Assembly (NCBI GenBank): GCA_035356615.1
Contig: DAOQSN010000014.1
Span: 43,455 to 107,454, forward strand
DNA length: 64,000 nucleotides
Origin: JAKQDH01 sp029558835
GTDB taxonomy: Bacteria > Planctomycetota > Phycisphaerae > UBA1845
Reading direction: 5' to 3'
Under the pieces are notes generated by a model, which saw only the letters and a list, made by a program, of their open reading frames with translations, was not told the DNA's origin and ran no database searches. Made by a program: the position numbers and the translations under genes. Shown piece by piece: positions 53,133-62,076 of the stretch; position 1 is the first letter of the stretch, and each line of letters begins with the position of its first letter.

Positions 53133-54233
53133 TCAGTACGCGTAGTAGCTGTGGAAGTGATCGCGGATGGCGTTGTCCACGTTGAAGATGAACGCAATCA
53201 GGGCAGCCCGCATCCACATGCCGTTGCGCACCTGCTCCCAGTATTTCGCCTGCGGTAGCGCGTCGAGGCGCTGGTCCAATTCGTGGCGGCGCGGCAGCGG
53301 GTGCAGGATGGCCAGGTCCGGCTTGAAGTCCTTGGCCATATCCCAGGTCAGCGCGTAACGATTGTAGTCGATGGACTTGGACTCACCGGCGACGTCCCAT
53401 TCGTCCTGGAGTCGGGTCATGTAGATGGCGTCGCAATCACCCACGCGGGCGCGCAGATCGTCGCCGAGTTCGTATTCGATGTCGTGGCGGCGCACGTACT
53501 CCAGAATGTCATCACCGATCTGCAACTGCGGCGGCGAGATGAACAGCAGCCGCACGCCCGGGTAGCGGCACAGCAGGTAGGCGAGCGAGCGCACCGTGCG
53601 CCCGCGCTGCAGGTCGCCCACGAACGCCACCGTCCTGCCGGCAAAGGGGTTCCCCCCGTACTCCGGGTCCACGTGCTCGTCGCGCTGGGGCGCGAAACAG
53701 CGGAACAGCGTGTACACGTCCAGCAACGCCTGGGTGGGGTGCTGGTCCTTGCCGGAGCCGCCGTTGATGACCGGGATCGTCCGCGGCATCTCGTTCAGCA
53801 GGTGCGCCGTGCGCTCCGCCATGCCCTCCGCCGGGTGCCGGATGATGATCAGGTGGAAGTACTGACTCAGCACCCGCACCGTGTCGTCCTCCGACTCGCC
53901 CTTGATCTCCGACGAAGTGGACCGCTCGCGGACCGAGTTGTACGGCATGCCGAGGACCTGGCAGGCGGCCGTGAAGGACAGGAACGTCCGCGTCGAGGGC
54001 TGAATGAAGTAGAGCATCGCCCGGCGGTAGCTCAGCAGCGTGTTGAGGAACTGGGTGCCGTGGCGGGTGGCGGCCACCCGACGGACCATCTCGGCCAGGC
54101 GGCAAAGCTGCTCGATGCGTTCCCGATCGAACTGCTGAGCGAGCACCACGTGAAACACGCGGTCGCCCCGGTTCAGGGCGGCAATGCGTGCGGCGGTGTC
54201 CCCGGCGGCCGGCTTGACGGTCTGCGTAATCAT
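53133..54233 (-). CDS. pyrB: aspartate carbamoyltransferase catalytic chain
   Basis: The enzyme condenses carbamoyl phosphate and aspartate in pyrimidine synthesis. The 366 residues contain the carbamoyl-phosphate motif PSTRTFLSF, HPAEG, DQHPTQALLD and HPLPRRHELD. The protein is about 60 residues longer than the usual 306. The extra length is an N-terminal extension of some 50 residues and an insert after DVYTLFRCF. The loop NSVRERSTSSEIKGES replaces the usual lysine-bearing loop. An ornithine carbamoyltransferase is less likely because its FxGxSxRTR and SMG motifs are absent. The ATG at 54233 follows GAGGA. No pyrI or pyrC is adjacent. Confidence 0.88.
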   Translation of the reverse strand: MITQTVKPAAGDTAARIAALNRGDRVFHVVLAQQFDRERIEQLCRLAEMVRRVAATRHGTQFLNTLLSYRRAMLYFIQPSTRTFLSFTAACQVLGMPYNSVRERSTSSEIKGESEDDTVRVLSQYFHLIIIRHPAEGMAERTAHLLNEMPRTIPVINGGSGKDQHPTQALLDVYTLFRCFAPQRDEHVDPEYGGNPFAGRTVAFVGDLQRGRTVRSLAYLLCRYPGVRLLFISPPQLQIGDDILEYVRRHDIEYELGDDLRARVGDCDAIYMTRLQDEWDVAGESKSIDYNRYALTWDMAKDFKPDLAILHPLPRRHELDQRLDALPQAKYWEQVRNGMWMRAALIAFIFNVDNAIRDHFHSYYAY

Positions 54234-54527
54234 GGCATTCCTCGGCCCGGTGCGGGCTCCCCTCGATGAAGAAACCAGCCTTGACCTGCCCCCTTGGCTA
54301 CGCCATTCCGAATCGCGCTGCCGGGATCGGGCGGCTTGCGATCCGGCGACCCCGGCGCCGGGGCACGTCGTCCGTGCAGACCGACACCCCTCCCGAAAGT
54401 CCATCCTGCTGCCGGGAATGGCGTCTTCGCCCCAGGGGCATCTGCACCCGAGCCCGACCGGGCAACCGGACACCGGCACACCCAATGCCGACGGCATGCC
54501 GAGGCCCTGCCCCATCGGGACAGGCTC

Positions 54528-55265
54528 TTAGTCTTCGGAAGTCGTAGTAGACTCGGCCGGCGGCCGGCTGTCAAACAGCAGTTCCCAGGCTCTGCCGGCC
54601 CGAGCGGGATCAGGCGCCAGCCGCGCCCGCTGGAAGGAGCACTCCATCGGTCCGTCGGTGGCTTCCGCGAAGTCACGGGGGGCCAGTACGCGCGGGGTGT
54701 CGGCCCCGCCGGGCGACTCCCCTGCGTTGGCAGTCCGTGTGTCGAACAACTCGCCGGCCTCGCGGGCCGCCAGACCATCCGCCTCAGACGGCAGAGCAGA
54801 GACTTCTGCCGAGTTCACCACCTGCGAGCCGGCAGGGTCAGAGTAGCCGGCACCCCCGAACCTCAACACCGTGGCCGCGATGACAATGGAGGCCGCCACC
54901 GCAAGGTACGGCGCGTACTGGCGCCAGGGTAACCGCGGGCGCACCTCGTCTTCGAACGGGTCGTCCTCGAAAGCGATTCGCCCGGTCGGCCCCATGCCGG
55001 CCGCCATCGCGAACTGGGCCTGCGCATGCGCGCGCTCCGGCAACTCCTTCGGCGGTTCTTCGCTCGCCAGTTCGGCCAACAGCGCAGTGGTTCCTTGCAG
55101 ACGGTCGGCCAACTCGCGGCAGGCTGAACAATGTTTCAAGTGAAACTGCAAACCCATCGGCAAGCCGCTGAGGCGGTCCAGTGTCTCGTCGTCCGCCAGC
55201 ACGGTCATCACCCACGTGCGCTTCGGGCAAACGCGGCCGGGCTCGCTCTGGGCTGGGCCGCTCAT
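54528..55265 (-). CDS. zinc-finger anti-sigma factor
   Basis: This protein of 245 residues has an N-terminal cytoplasmic zinc-binding motif HLKHCSACRE (about 43-52), typical of ZAS-type anti-sigma domains. A membrane segment follows (YLAVAASIVIAATVLRF, about 116-133), then a Ser/Ala/Glu-rich outer part without known domain. Its ATG overlaps the stop of the ECF sigma gene by four bases (ATGA), the usual sign of a sigma/anti-sigma pair. It likely holds that sigma factor inactive at the membrane until a signal arrives. The signal is unknown. Confidence 0.85.
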   Translation of the reverse strand: MSGPAQSEPGRVCPKRTWVMTVLADDETLDRLSGLPMGLQFHLKHCSACRELADRLQGTTALLAELASEEPPKELPERAHAQAQFAMAAGMGPTGRIAFEDDPFEDEVRPRLPWRQYAPYLAVAASIVIAATVLRFGGAGYSDPAGSQVVNSAEVSALPSEADGLAAREAGELFDTRTANAGESPGGADTPRVLAPRDFAEATDGPMECSFQRARLAPDPARAGRAWELLFDSRPPAESTTTSED

Positions 55266-55936
55266 GGCGCCTCTCCTTCCATCATCTGGGCCAAGCGGAC
55301 CACGGCATGGCGGCGGTAGACGCGGGCGGTGGTCGCGTCGATGTTCAGAATTCGCGCCACGCGCTCATAGGGAAGCTGGCCCAAGTCCCGCAGAACGACG
55401 ACGCTGCGCAGGTGGGGCGGCAAAGCCCCCAGGCACGCCCGCAGCCGGTCTCGCAGCACGGTATTGTGATCGTCAGTCGCCTCCGGGACGGCTGACTCCC
55501 TCCGGCTGGCAATGGCGGCCGCGGCAGCCGGTCGATGGGCGTCCTGCCGCGTGCGGGTGCGGAGCAGGTCAACGGCGATGTTGGCAGCCGTCCGGTAAAC
55601 GTAGGCCCGGGCTCGGCGGGGACTCTGGCGACCCTCACAAGCGGCCAGTCGGCAGAAGCAGTCCTGGTATGCGTCCATCACGTCGGCTTCCCGGCCCAGC
55701 ATGCGCCAGAGCATGCGGAGGAGTCCGGGCCCTTCTTCCTGCATTGCGCGGACGACCCACCCCGGCGCGCGGACGCCCGCCGGGCTCTCGGCGGCGAGCT
55801 GGTCCGGCGGACTGTCCGATGCCTGGGCCGCGATGCTCGCCATCAACCCGTGGGACGCGGCCCGGCCGGCCATGTTAGCGCCCGGTTGTTCCGTCGAGGG
55901 GGTGTCCACCAGCGCATTGTAGCCCCGCGTCCGCAC
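55262..55936 (-). CDS. ECF-type RNA polymerase sigma factor
   Basis: This protein of 224 residues has sigma-2 features in EADVMDAYQDCFCRLAA and the DNA-melting helix ARAYVYRTAANIAVDLLR. Sigma-4 features are LPPHLRSVVVLRDLGQLPYERVARILN and TTARVYRRHAVVRLAQ, a helix-turn-helix for the -35 element. No sigma-3 or sigma-1 region is present, as usual for ECF factors. A start at MAGRAASHG, 21 codons later, is possible, since the first 50 residues are not conserved-looking. It is cotranscribed with the anti-sigma gene. Its target promoters are unknown. Confidence 0.9.
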   Translation of the reverse strand: MRTRGYNALVDTPSTEQPGANMAGRAASHGLMASIAAQASDSPPDQLAAESPAGVRAPGWVVRAMQEEGPGLLRMLWRMLGREADVMDAYQDCFCRLAACEGRQSPRRARAYVYRTAANIAVDLLRTRTRQDAHRPAAAAAIASRRESAVPEATDDHNTVLRDRLRACLGALPPHLRSVVVLRDLGQLPYERVARILNIDATTARVYRRHAVVRLAQMMEGEAP

Positions 55937-56461
55937 GGCAGGCTATGGAATCGAGCACGCCCGGCCCGGAAACCTGCGGGCCGGCGCGCGGCCGGTGCTA
56001 TCGCCTCCGGCAGACGATAAGGAGGTTGCAGCGGCCCGCTGCGGGCGAAGAGAAGGTCTGAGTACCCCACCGGGGACCATGTCCCCCGCAAGGTGCCGAG
56101 GCTGCGGCGTGCCCGCCAGTACGTGGCTAGCGTCTTCGGCGTGGTTGGTGCCATGCTTTCCCGTGACTGCGGTCGCGGGGAAGCGTGCCTCGGCAGCCGC
56201 CGCACATGCCCACCCCCGCCTGCGGCGGGTGAGGGCATGGCACCCACTCCAAAGAGGTGCGCCCGCCGGGGCCTGAAGGGGTAACTCGGGGCGACGCCGG
56301 GCGGCCTGCGGCAGCGAGGCTTGGCCGGGGTGGGCGGTTTCGGTTAGGATGCCCTGTCTGCGCCTGGGGTGGCCCCCGGGGGTTAGCTTGGGCGGCGGGC
56401 CGGGCGGCGGTAGCCACGCACCCGGTTTGTACGGTTTTGATCCGCGAGGAGTGAACACGAG
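55937..56461. other. 525-bp divergent region with a family A repeat
   Basis: Between the ECF sigma gene (minus) and the EF-G paralogue (plus). It holds family A copy 3. No gene. Promoters are not evident. Confidence 0.5.
56118..56259 (+). repeat. family A palindromic interspersed repeat, copy 3
   Basis: The left end is GTGGTTGGTGCCATGC (56141-56156) and the right arm GCATGGCACCCAC (56235-56247). It is close to copy 1 over its whole length, including the TAGCGTCTTCGGCGTGG lead-in and the inner CCCGTGACTGCGGTCGCGGG near-palindrome. Confidence 0.8.
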
Positions 56462-58489
56462 ATGGCGCTGGTCGAGGTGGACAAGTATCGCAACATGGTA
56501 TTGGTCGGGCACGGCGGTTCGGGCAAGACGACGCTGGCGGAGGCCCTGCTCTTCAAGGCGGGCATGACCACTCGGCAGGGCAGCGTTCCGGACCGCAGTT
56601 CGATCCTGGATGCCACCGACGAGGAACAGGAGAAGCTGTCGTCGCTGGATTCGGCATTGTGCTACCTGACGCACAAGGGGCTGCACGTGAATCTGGTGGT
56701 CACTCCGGGCGACATGAGCTTCTGCGGACCGGCCGTGGCGGCGCTCGCCGCCGCGGAGTGCGCCGTGCTCGTGATCTCCGCCTCCGCCGGCATTCAGGTC
56801 AACACGCGCAAGATGTTCGAGCGGTCCCGGGACTACGGCTTGGCCATCTGGGTCGTCGTCAACCACATCGACGCCCCGAACGTGGATTTGCCCGGCTTGC
56901 TCGGCCAGATTCAGGAGCAGTTTGGCCCTGCCTGCGTACCGCTTACTTTGCCGACCAAGGGCGCCAAGGCCGTGGTGGATTGCTTCGCTCACGAGAGTGG
57001 AGAGGCCGACTTCCTCAGCGTGGCGGACGCCCACACGAAGCTCATTGACGCCATCGTCAGCGCGGACGAGGCCCTGATGGAGAAGTACCTGGGCGGCGAA
57101 CTGAACCCGGACGAGGCGCGCCAGGCGGCCGGGCGGGCCGTGGCAACGCGGGAACTCATCCCCGTCTTCTTCAGCAGCGCTCGGGCGGGCATCGGCATCA
57201 CCGAGTTTCTCGATAACGCCGCCACCTTCTGCCCCAGCCCCCTGACGGGCAAGCGCCGCGTCATGGGAGACGGGGAGGAGTCCGTCGAGATCGAGCCGAA
57301 GGCGGAGGGACCCTTCATCGGCCAGGTGTTCAAGATCCGCAGCGACCCCAAGACCCACATCAAGTACGTGTCCATTCGCGGGTACACCGGTCGGCTGACC
57401 AGCGACCAGACGCTGCGGAGCACGTCGGAGCCGAAGGGCGTGCGGCCGGGGCAGATTCTGCGCACTTTCGGTCTGGAACAACGTGACGAGGAAGCGGGTG
57501 TCGCCGGCGACATCTTCTCGCTCGCCAAGCTGGATTTGAGTATCGGCGACGTCGTGTACACCCAGAAGGCGGGCCCCATCGCCATGCCGAGTTTCCCCAA
57601 GCCAATGTACTCCTTCGCCCTGGTGTCCAAGTCGCGCGGCGATGAAGACAAGATCGGCGTGGCGCTCAAGCGCTTCGCGGAAGAAGACCCCTGCTTCCGG
57701 ACGGATCGTCCCGCGACGGGGGAGCTGGTCATCCGCGGCATGGGCGACACGCAGTTGCGGACCTACCTGACCCGCATGGCCAAGTCCTACAAGCTCGAAG
57801 TGGAAACCAAGCCGCCGCGCATCCCGTATCGCGAGACGGTTACAAACCGCGTCGACAACGTCGAGTACACCCACAAGAAGCAGACCGGCGGCGCGGGGCA
57901 GTACGGCAAGATCGTCATCAATTTGGTTCCGGCCACCCGCGGCGAGGGCTACGAGTTCGTCGACAAGATCTTCGGCGGGGCGATTGACCAGAGCTTCCGT
58001 CCCAGCGTGGACAAGGGCGTCCGGGCGCAGATGGCCGAGGGCGTGCTCGCCGGTTATCCCGTGGTCGACGTCAAGGTCGAACTCATTGACGGCAAGACGC
58101 ACCCGGTGGACAGCAAGGACATCGCCTTCCAGATCGCCGGACGCGGCGCTTTCAAGGAAGCCTTTGGCAAGGGCAAGCCCGTGCTGCTGGAGCCGATCGT
58201 GCAGATCGAGGTGACCTGCCCGGCCGACAAGGTCGGTGACATCCAGGGCGACCTGGCGTCGCGTCGCGGCCGGCCGCAGGGGCAGGACATGCTGCCGGGC
58301 AACATGGCCATCGTGCGCGCGCTGGTGCCGCTGGCCGAGGTTGCGGACTACAACTCGCGTCTCTCCAGCATCACCGGCGGACAGGGCAGCTACGCCCTCG
58401 AGGAATCGCACTACGAGGTCGTGCCGGGCAACGTGCAGCAGCAGATCATCGAGGCCGCCAAGCGCGAGAAAGCTGGCGAGAACGGTTAA
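56462..58489 (+). CDS. elongation factor G paralogue with degenerate GTPase motifs
   Basis: This protein of 675 residues has the full EF-G layout. Domains III-V are well conserved, for example ELVIRGMGDTQLRTYLTR, TGGAGQYGKIVINL and PGNMAIVRALVPLAEV. The G domain is odd: the P-loop is GHGGSGKTTLAEALL, but the usual DTPGHxDF reads VTPGDMSF, losing the Asp and the catalytic His, and NKxD reads NHID. The effector RGITI-type motif is not evident. It is probably an EF-G2-like factor with altered or no GTP hydrolysis rather than the main translocase (inference). The ATG at 56462 has GAGGAGTG upstream. Confidence 0.85.
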   Translation: MALVEVDKYRNMVLVGHGGSGKTTLAEALLFKAGMTTRQGSVPDRSSILDATDEEQEKLSSLDSALCYLTHKGLHVNLVVTPGDMSFCGPAVAALAAAECAVLVISASAGIQVNTRKMFERSRDYGLAIWVVVNHIDAPNVDLPGLLGQIQEQFGPACVPLTLPTKGAKAVVDCFAHESGEADFLSVADAHTKLIDAIVSADEALMEKYLGGELNPDEARQAAGRAVATRELIPVFFSSARAGIGITEFLDNAATFCPSPLTGKRRVMGDGEESVEIEPKAEGPFIGQVFKIRSDPKTHIKYVSIRGYTGRLTSDQTLRSTSEPKGVRPGQILRTFGLEQRDEEAGVAGDIFSLAKLDLSIGDVVYTQKAGPIAMPSFPKPMYSFALVSKSRGDEDKIGVALKRFAEEDPCFRTDRPATGELVIRGMGDTQLRTYLTRMAKSYKLEVETKPPRIPYRETVTNRVDNVEYTHKKQTGGAGQYGKIVINLVPATRGEGYEFVDKIFGGAIDQSFRPSVDKGVRAQMAEGVLAGYPVVDVKVELIDGKTHPVDSKDIAFQIAGRGAFKEAFGKGKPVLLEPIVQIEVTCPADKVGDIQGDLASRRGRPQGQDMLPGNMAIVRALVPLAEVADYNSRLSSITGGQGSYALEESHYEVVPGNVQQQIIEAAKREKAGENG

Positions 58490-58504
58490 GGGTGCCTGGC
58501 AGGA

Positions 58505-58529
58505 CCCCTCTCCCTTCGAGGGAGAGGGG
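58505..58529. repeat. perfect 11-bp CCCCTCTCCCT hairpin
   Basis: CCCCTCTCCCT-TCG-AGGGAGAGGGG lies 16 bp after the EF-G-like stop, followed by CAGGGGTGAGGG. It is related to the repeat at 51818-51935. It may also stop transcription, although no T tract follows. Confidence 0.7.
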
Positions 58530-58579
58530 CAGGGGTGAGGGTCGAGGAGCCCAGCCCGAAGGGAAAGCGATCGGGCAGC

Positions 58580-58612
58580 ATGCCCAAGCCCGCCCCTAGC
58601 GGGGGCCGGCAC
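58580..58612 (-). repeat. family B fragment
   Basis: GCATGCCCAAGCCCGCC and the following hairpin match the right end of family B copy 1 in reverse orientation. The rest of the element is absent. Confidence 0.55.
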
Positions 58613-58943
58613 GGGTAGCGTCGGCCCCCCGCGGCCGGCGTGGAGAGCAACAGGTGCTTCGGGTTCCGGGGCGCCCTTCCACATCGGATTCTCCTCCGCA
58701 GATTGCGCAGATGGCAGCGCCCGGGCCCATCCGCGCCCGAGTGGAAACGAGGGGCACCAAGGTCCTCGGCATACGCGCGCCGGGTGAATGCCGCGGTGGT
58801 CCCATTCAGGCTCAACGCTGACACGCGAAGGCACGCAGGCTGCCTCCACGCAAAGCCCTTTACAACCGAGAGAACATCTCGCTTCCGCTCGGGCTCCGTC
58901 GGCGGTTCTCTGCCTCCGTTTCCGGCCCAAAAGCCCAACCGGT

Positions 58944-59110
58944 CTGAGTAGCTCCACACAATAGGAAAACCCACAGCCAGCCCAGCGTGGCATGGCCAAG
59001 CGCAGCGCCGCCATGCCTTCCCTTCGACAGGCGGCGGCTGCAACAGTCCCGGCGCGCCGGAACCCCTTCGGCTTGGGCATGGCACCCTCCCAGTCTTTCA
59101 CTGGCGTGGT
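58944..59110 (+). repeat. family B palindromic interspersed repeat, copy 5
   Basis: It starts GAGTAGCTCCACAC. The left arm is GTGGCATGGCCAAGC (58987-59001) and the right arm GCTTGGGCATGGCAC (59071-59085), ending CCTCCCAGTCTTTCACTGGC, as in copies 2 and 4. Confidence 0.8.
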
Positions 59111-59271
59111 CCCACTCAGAGTGCCACCTGCGGGGCCGGGGCGCTCTTCCGGTTGCCGGGCCACCAAGTCTTGTGTAGACTCTACTGTGTATAGACGGGC
59201 GGCTCCCTGGGGCTTGCCCAGGCACGTCGCGGAGCGCGTCGAACAGGTTGCAGTCGGAGCGGAGGCGAGGC

Positions 59272-59415
59272 ATGCCCGCCGTGATTACTGCGCCGCCGGG
59301 CCAGAGCCGGGAGACGCGGCGCCGGCCTCAGTTCAAGTGGTTCTTTGTTGTCGGCCGTTACGTCGGCCTGGCCCTGGCGCCGGGCGCGCCGGGTCCGGTA
59401 CGGGCGTTGGCCTAG
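59272..59415 (+). CDS. signal-peptide frame ending in TAG, in phase with the metzincin-like gene
   Basis: This short frame of 47 residues starts at an ATG with GGAGGCGAGG directly upstream. It encodes a charged start (SRETRRRPQF), a hydrophobic core (WFFVVGRYVGLALAPG) and an ALA cleavage-like end, then TAG. The same frame continues without another stop through the large Cys-rich gene. It is therefore the missing export signal of that gene, separated by one amber codon. By itself it would make no useful protein. Confidence 0.6.
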   Translation: MPAVITAPPGQSRETRRRPQFKWFFVVGRYVGLALAPGAPGPVRALA

Positions 59416-59436
59416 TTCGAGATCGGCCAGCCCCCG

Positions 59437-62055
59437 GTGACGTCGGACCCCCAGCCCGGGCCGCGGTGCACGCCGGACGGGGGCGGCGGCGGTGGCCGGG
59501 AGGGCACCGGCGACGAGGAGTGCGACGACTACGACGCCTGCACCTACGACTACTGCGGCGAGGACGAGTACTGGCACCACCTCCCGCTTTCGGGCAACCC
59601 CTGCTGGGTGAACGGGTACTGCGTGGTGGGGGAGTGCGTGGGCGAGGAGAAGGACTGCGACGACGCCAACGAGTGCACGTTTGACTACTGCGACCTGGGC
59701 GTCTGCCAGCACTTTGACTTCCCGGACGGAGTGGCCTGCGCCCTCGACGACTGGTGCATCCTGGACGCGAGCTGTGTGGCCGGCTGGTGCCTCGTGTTGT
59801 CTGAGCGCGATTGCGACGACGGCAACGTCTGCACGGTCGACGACTGCATCAACGAGGCCTGCGTCCACGACCCCGCGCCCGAAGGTACCGAATGCGACGA
59901 CGGGAACTGGTGCACAACCGACGATGCCTGCAACTGGTGGGGAGCGTCATGGGGCTGCGGAGGGGAACCACAGGATTGCAGCGACGACGAGCCCTGCACC
60001 ATAGACACGTGCGATGCGGAGAACGAAACGTGTATCCACGAAGACAGGTGGCCGCCGGTGCAGCCGCCCGAATCGTGTGCGAGCCAGGGATGCTACTTCA
60101 CGTTCAGTGCGCCCGCGCTCATCTTCGTGAACAACGACGATGACAGTGGCAATGGCGTCGAGGACCGGTTCGACGAGGGTCCTGTGCAAGGCGAGGACGA
60201 CCTCCTGTGGGTCCCCATGAGCTTCCCCGGTTGTCCCCCGTCCACCTGCCCCGATGAGTTTCTCGTGTGCGCGGTTGCAGGAGTGGCGTGGTGGTGGTGG
60301 CACCCCTGCTACTCCGACGCCGACAAGACCGGCGGGCGCGTGTGGGGCTGGCGGTGGCCTCCACCCGCAGGGCTCTATGTCGAAGGGCGTTCGCCGACCG
60401 ACGCGTGCGGCGTACCGCTGCATGTGCGTATGGAATACTGGGGGCGCGACGTTACGTACTGCTGTTTGGACAGGGGTGAGCCAATCGTTGTTGTCCAAGT
60501 CACTTCACTGACCTGGGAGAAGCGGGACGGCACCAACCTCGATCTCGACAATTGCCCGAACAACGGCGGCCTACGCACTTTCCCCGACAAGCTGACGCCG
60601 GACGATCCCTGGCCGCAGTTTCGCCGGCAGGTCAAGCTTGTCGCCCAGATTGCCCCGCCCATTCCGGGCATCACCCTCCATTTCCGGGTCTGGGACGTGG
60701 ACGACCCGTTCGATCAGCTTCACGGGCCGCACCATCCGCCGGAGATGGTCGAGATTCCCGGCGTCGAGGTCATCGACAGCGACCGGGTAGGTAACGACAA
60801 TCGGGGTGGGGCCGATCCGGCCGAGGGTACGTACACGGCCAACACCGACGCGGACGGCCGGGCGACGGTGGTGGTCACCGTGTCGATGCAGCCGGGCAAC
60901 AACTACCGGGCGGGGGCCTCCTGCCTGGCGGACGCGTTGGACCAGGTGGACCAGGCGGACGCCGACGCCCTGAGCGTCGACGGCGACGAGAACGACGTAT
61001 TCGCGGTCTACGGCTGGTTCTCCGGCTACCAGGTCCCCGTCGTCTGGAGCCGGATGCTCACCGTCTGGCGGAAGCTGCACGTGGAGACGGACAGCATGGC
61101 CCGGCCGGCGTTTACTCAGAACACGTTTGTGATGCCCTGGAATGAGCCGCGGCAGGGGGTAGTAGCCACGCAAGTGGCGTTCGACGTAGATGATCCAGCC
61201 GGAGGGTTCCAAACCGTCGACGAGCAGTTTACGTCTGGCTATGTCGAGTTGCGCGACCCCGCCGGCGTGCCCGTCATTACCGCGCGGGTGGTGACATACG
61301 ATGACGACTGGTGGGGTGACGATACGGGCGTCATCAACCTTCCTGACTGTGGTGGTGGGGTGAGCGGTCTGGCCTGCTTGCAGGGTGTCCAAGGCGGGGA
61401 GTCGACGTTCAGCGACGACGACCTTTCGGAGGAAGGGACGTTCACGGCGAAGGTGTGGGGCTGCAACAACAGCTTTGCGGACCCCGGCGCGATGGCGCTC
61501 GCAACGCCCGATCTCAGCGCCCTGGCGGAGCGGTACCAGTATGCCTATATCCTCCCGGTGCACGAAACCAGCGTCAGCGGGACCGGCGGGTTGGCTACAT
61601 TCCTGCAGAACATCTCCTTCGGGAGCGGTCTGGAACTCTGGGACCAAGCCCTACCCGTGCGGAACCTGCCTGTGTCGGCGCCGAACTACTGGACGGCGAT
61701 GGTATTAGCCGCCTGGCAGGCGGAAGTCGCGGAGGATATGGACCCTGACGCGGAATCAGCGTCGCCTCCCGGAATCACAATGGGAATCAGCAGCCACGAC
61801 GCAGGTGAGACTACGGCTGACATCGGCTACGCGTATACGGGAATGTGCGCCGTCTTCCGTGCCGTGGTCGGGGAGATCAACGATCGGGAGCGCTTCACGA
61901 TAGCACACGAGATCGGGCATACATTTGGGCTGCCGCACAATCCGGTCCAGCCCGGTGACCCCCCGATGGGTATGATGGATCCACAAGGTGATGGGCAATT
62001 GCTGCCGTTGATAGCAGTCAATCTCGAAAGACTTCGAGAATACACGGGACCCTGA
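59437..62055 (+). CDS. large Cys-rich protein with metzincin-like HEIGHTFGLPH site
   Basis: This protein has 872 residues from GTG 59437. Residues 25 to about 200 form Cys-rich repeats of the type CDDGNVCTVDDC, reminiscent of Dictyostelium-type CTDC repeats. The middle (about 380-555) is a beta-rich region that is duplicated further downstream. At the C terminus HEIGHTFGLPH (824-834) gives three zinc-ligand histidines of the metzincin pattern, with MGMMDPQ after it as a possible Met-turn. It should be a secreted metallopeptidase, but the signal peptide lies upstream across an in-frame TAG (59413-59415). The GTG start lacks a good ribosome site, so expression as annotated is doubtful. Confidence 0.75.
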   Translation: MTSDPQPGPRCTPDGGGGGGREGTGDEECDDYDACTYDYCGEDEYWHHLPLSGNPCWVNGYCVVGECVGEEKDCDDANECTFDYCDLGVCQHFDFPDGVACALDDWCILDASCVAGWCLVLSERDCDDGNVCTVDDCINEACVHDPAPEGTECDDGNWCTTDDACNWWGASWGCGGEPQDCSDDEPCTIDTCDAENETCIHEDRWPPVQPPESCASQGCYFTFSAPALIFVNNDDDSGNGVEDRFDEGPVQGEDDLLWVPMSFPGCPPSTCPDEFLVCAVAGVAWWWWHPCYSDADKTGGRVWGWRWPPPAGLYVEGRSPTDACGVPLHVRMEYWGRDVTYCCLDRGEPIVVVQVTSLTWEKRDGTNLDLDNCPNNGGLRTFPDKLTPDDPWPQFRRQVKLVAQIAPPIPGITLHFRVWDVDDPFDQLHGPHHPPEMVEIPGVEVIDSDRVGNDNRGGADPAEGTYTANTDADGRATVVVTVSMQPGNNYRAGASCLADALDQVDQADADALSVDGDENDVFAVYGWFSGYQVPVVWSRMLTVWRKLHVETDSMARPAFTQNTFVMPWNEPRQGVVATQVAFDVDDPAGGFQTVDEQFTSGYVELRDPAGVPVITARVVTYDDDWWGDDTGVINLPDCGGGVSGLACLQGVQGGESTFSDDDLSEEGTFTAKVWGCNNSFADPGAMALATPDLSALAERYQYAYILPVHETSVSGTGGLATFLQNISFGSGLELWDQALPVRNLPVSAPNYWTAMVLAAWQAEVAEDMDPDAESASPPGITMGISSHDAGETTADIGYAYTGMCAVFRAVVGEINDRERFTIAHEIGHTFGLPHNPVQPGDPPMGMMDPQGDGQLLPLIAVNLERLREYTGP

Positions 62056-62076
62056 TCGACAGGCGAGGAACAGACG

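Larger units (their letters stand above)
58490..59271. other. 782-bp gene-free region with several repeats
   Basis: It contains a perfect hairpin (58505-58529), a family B fragment (58580-58612) and family B copy 5 (58944-59110). I see no gene. Confidence 0.6.

Noticed and set aside
55943..59167. A 1074-codon open frame on the minus strand
   Set aside because: It runs antisense through the EF-G paralogue and two repeat elements and shows no family motif.
41552..59415. Reassignment of TAG to an amino acid in this organism
   Set aside because: TAG closes truD, polA, metK, the pentaheme gene and the DUF5329 gene at the expected C termini, so it is used as a normal stop.
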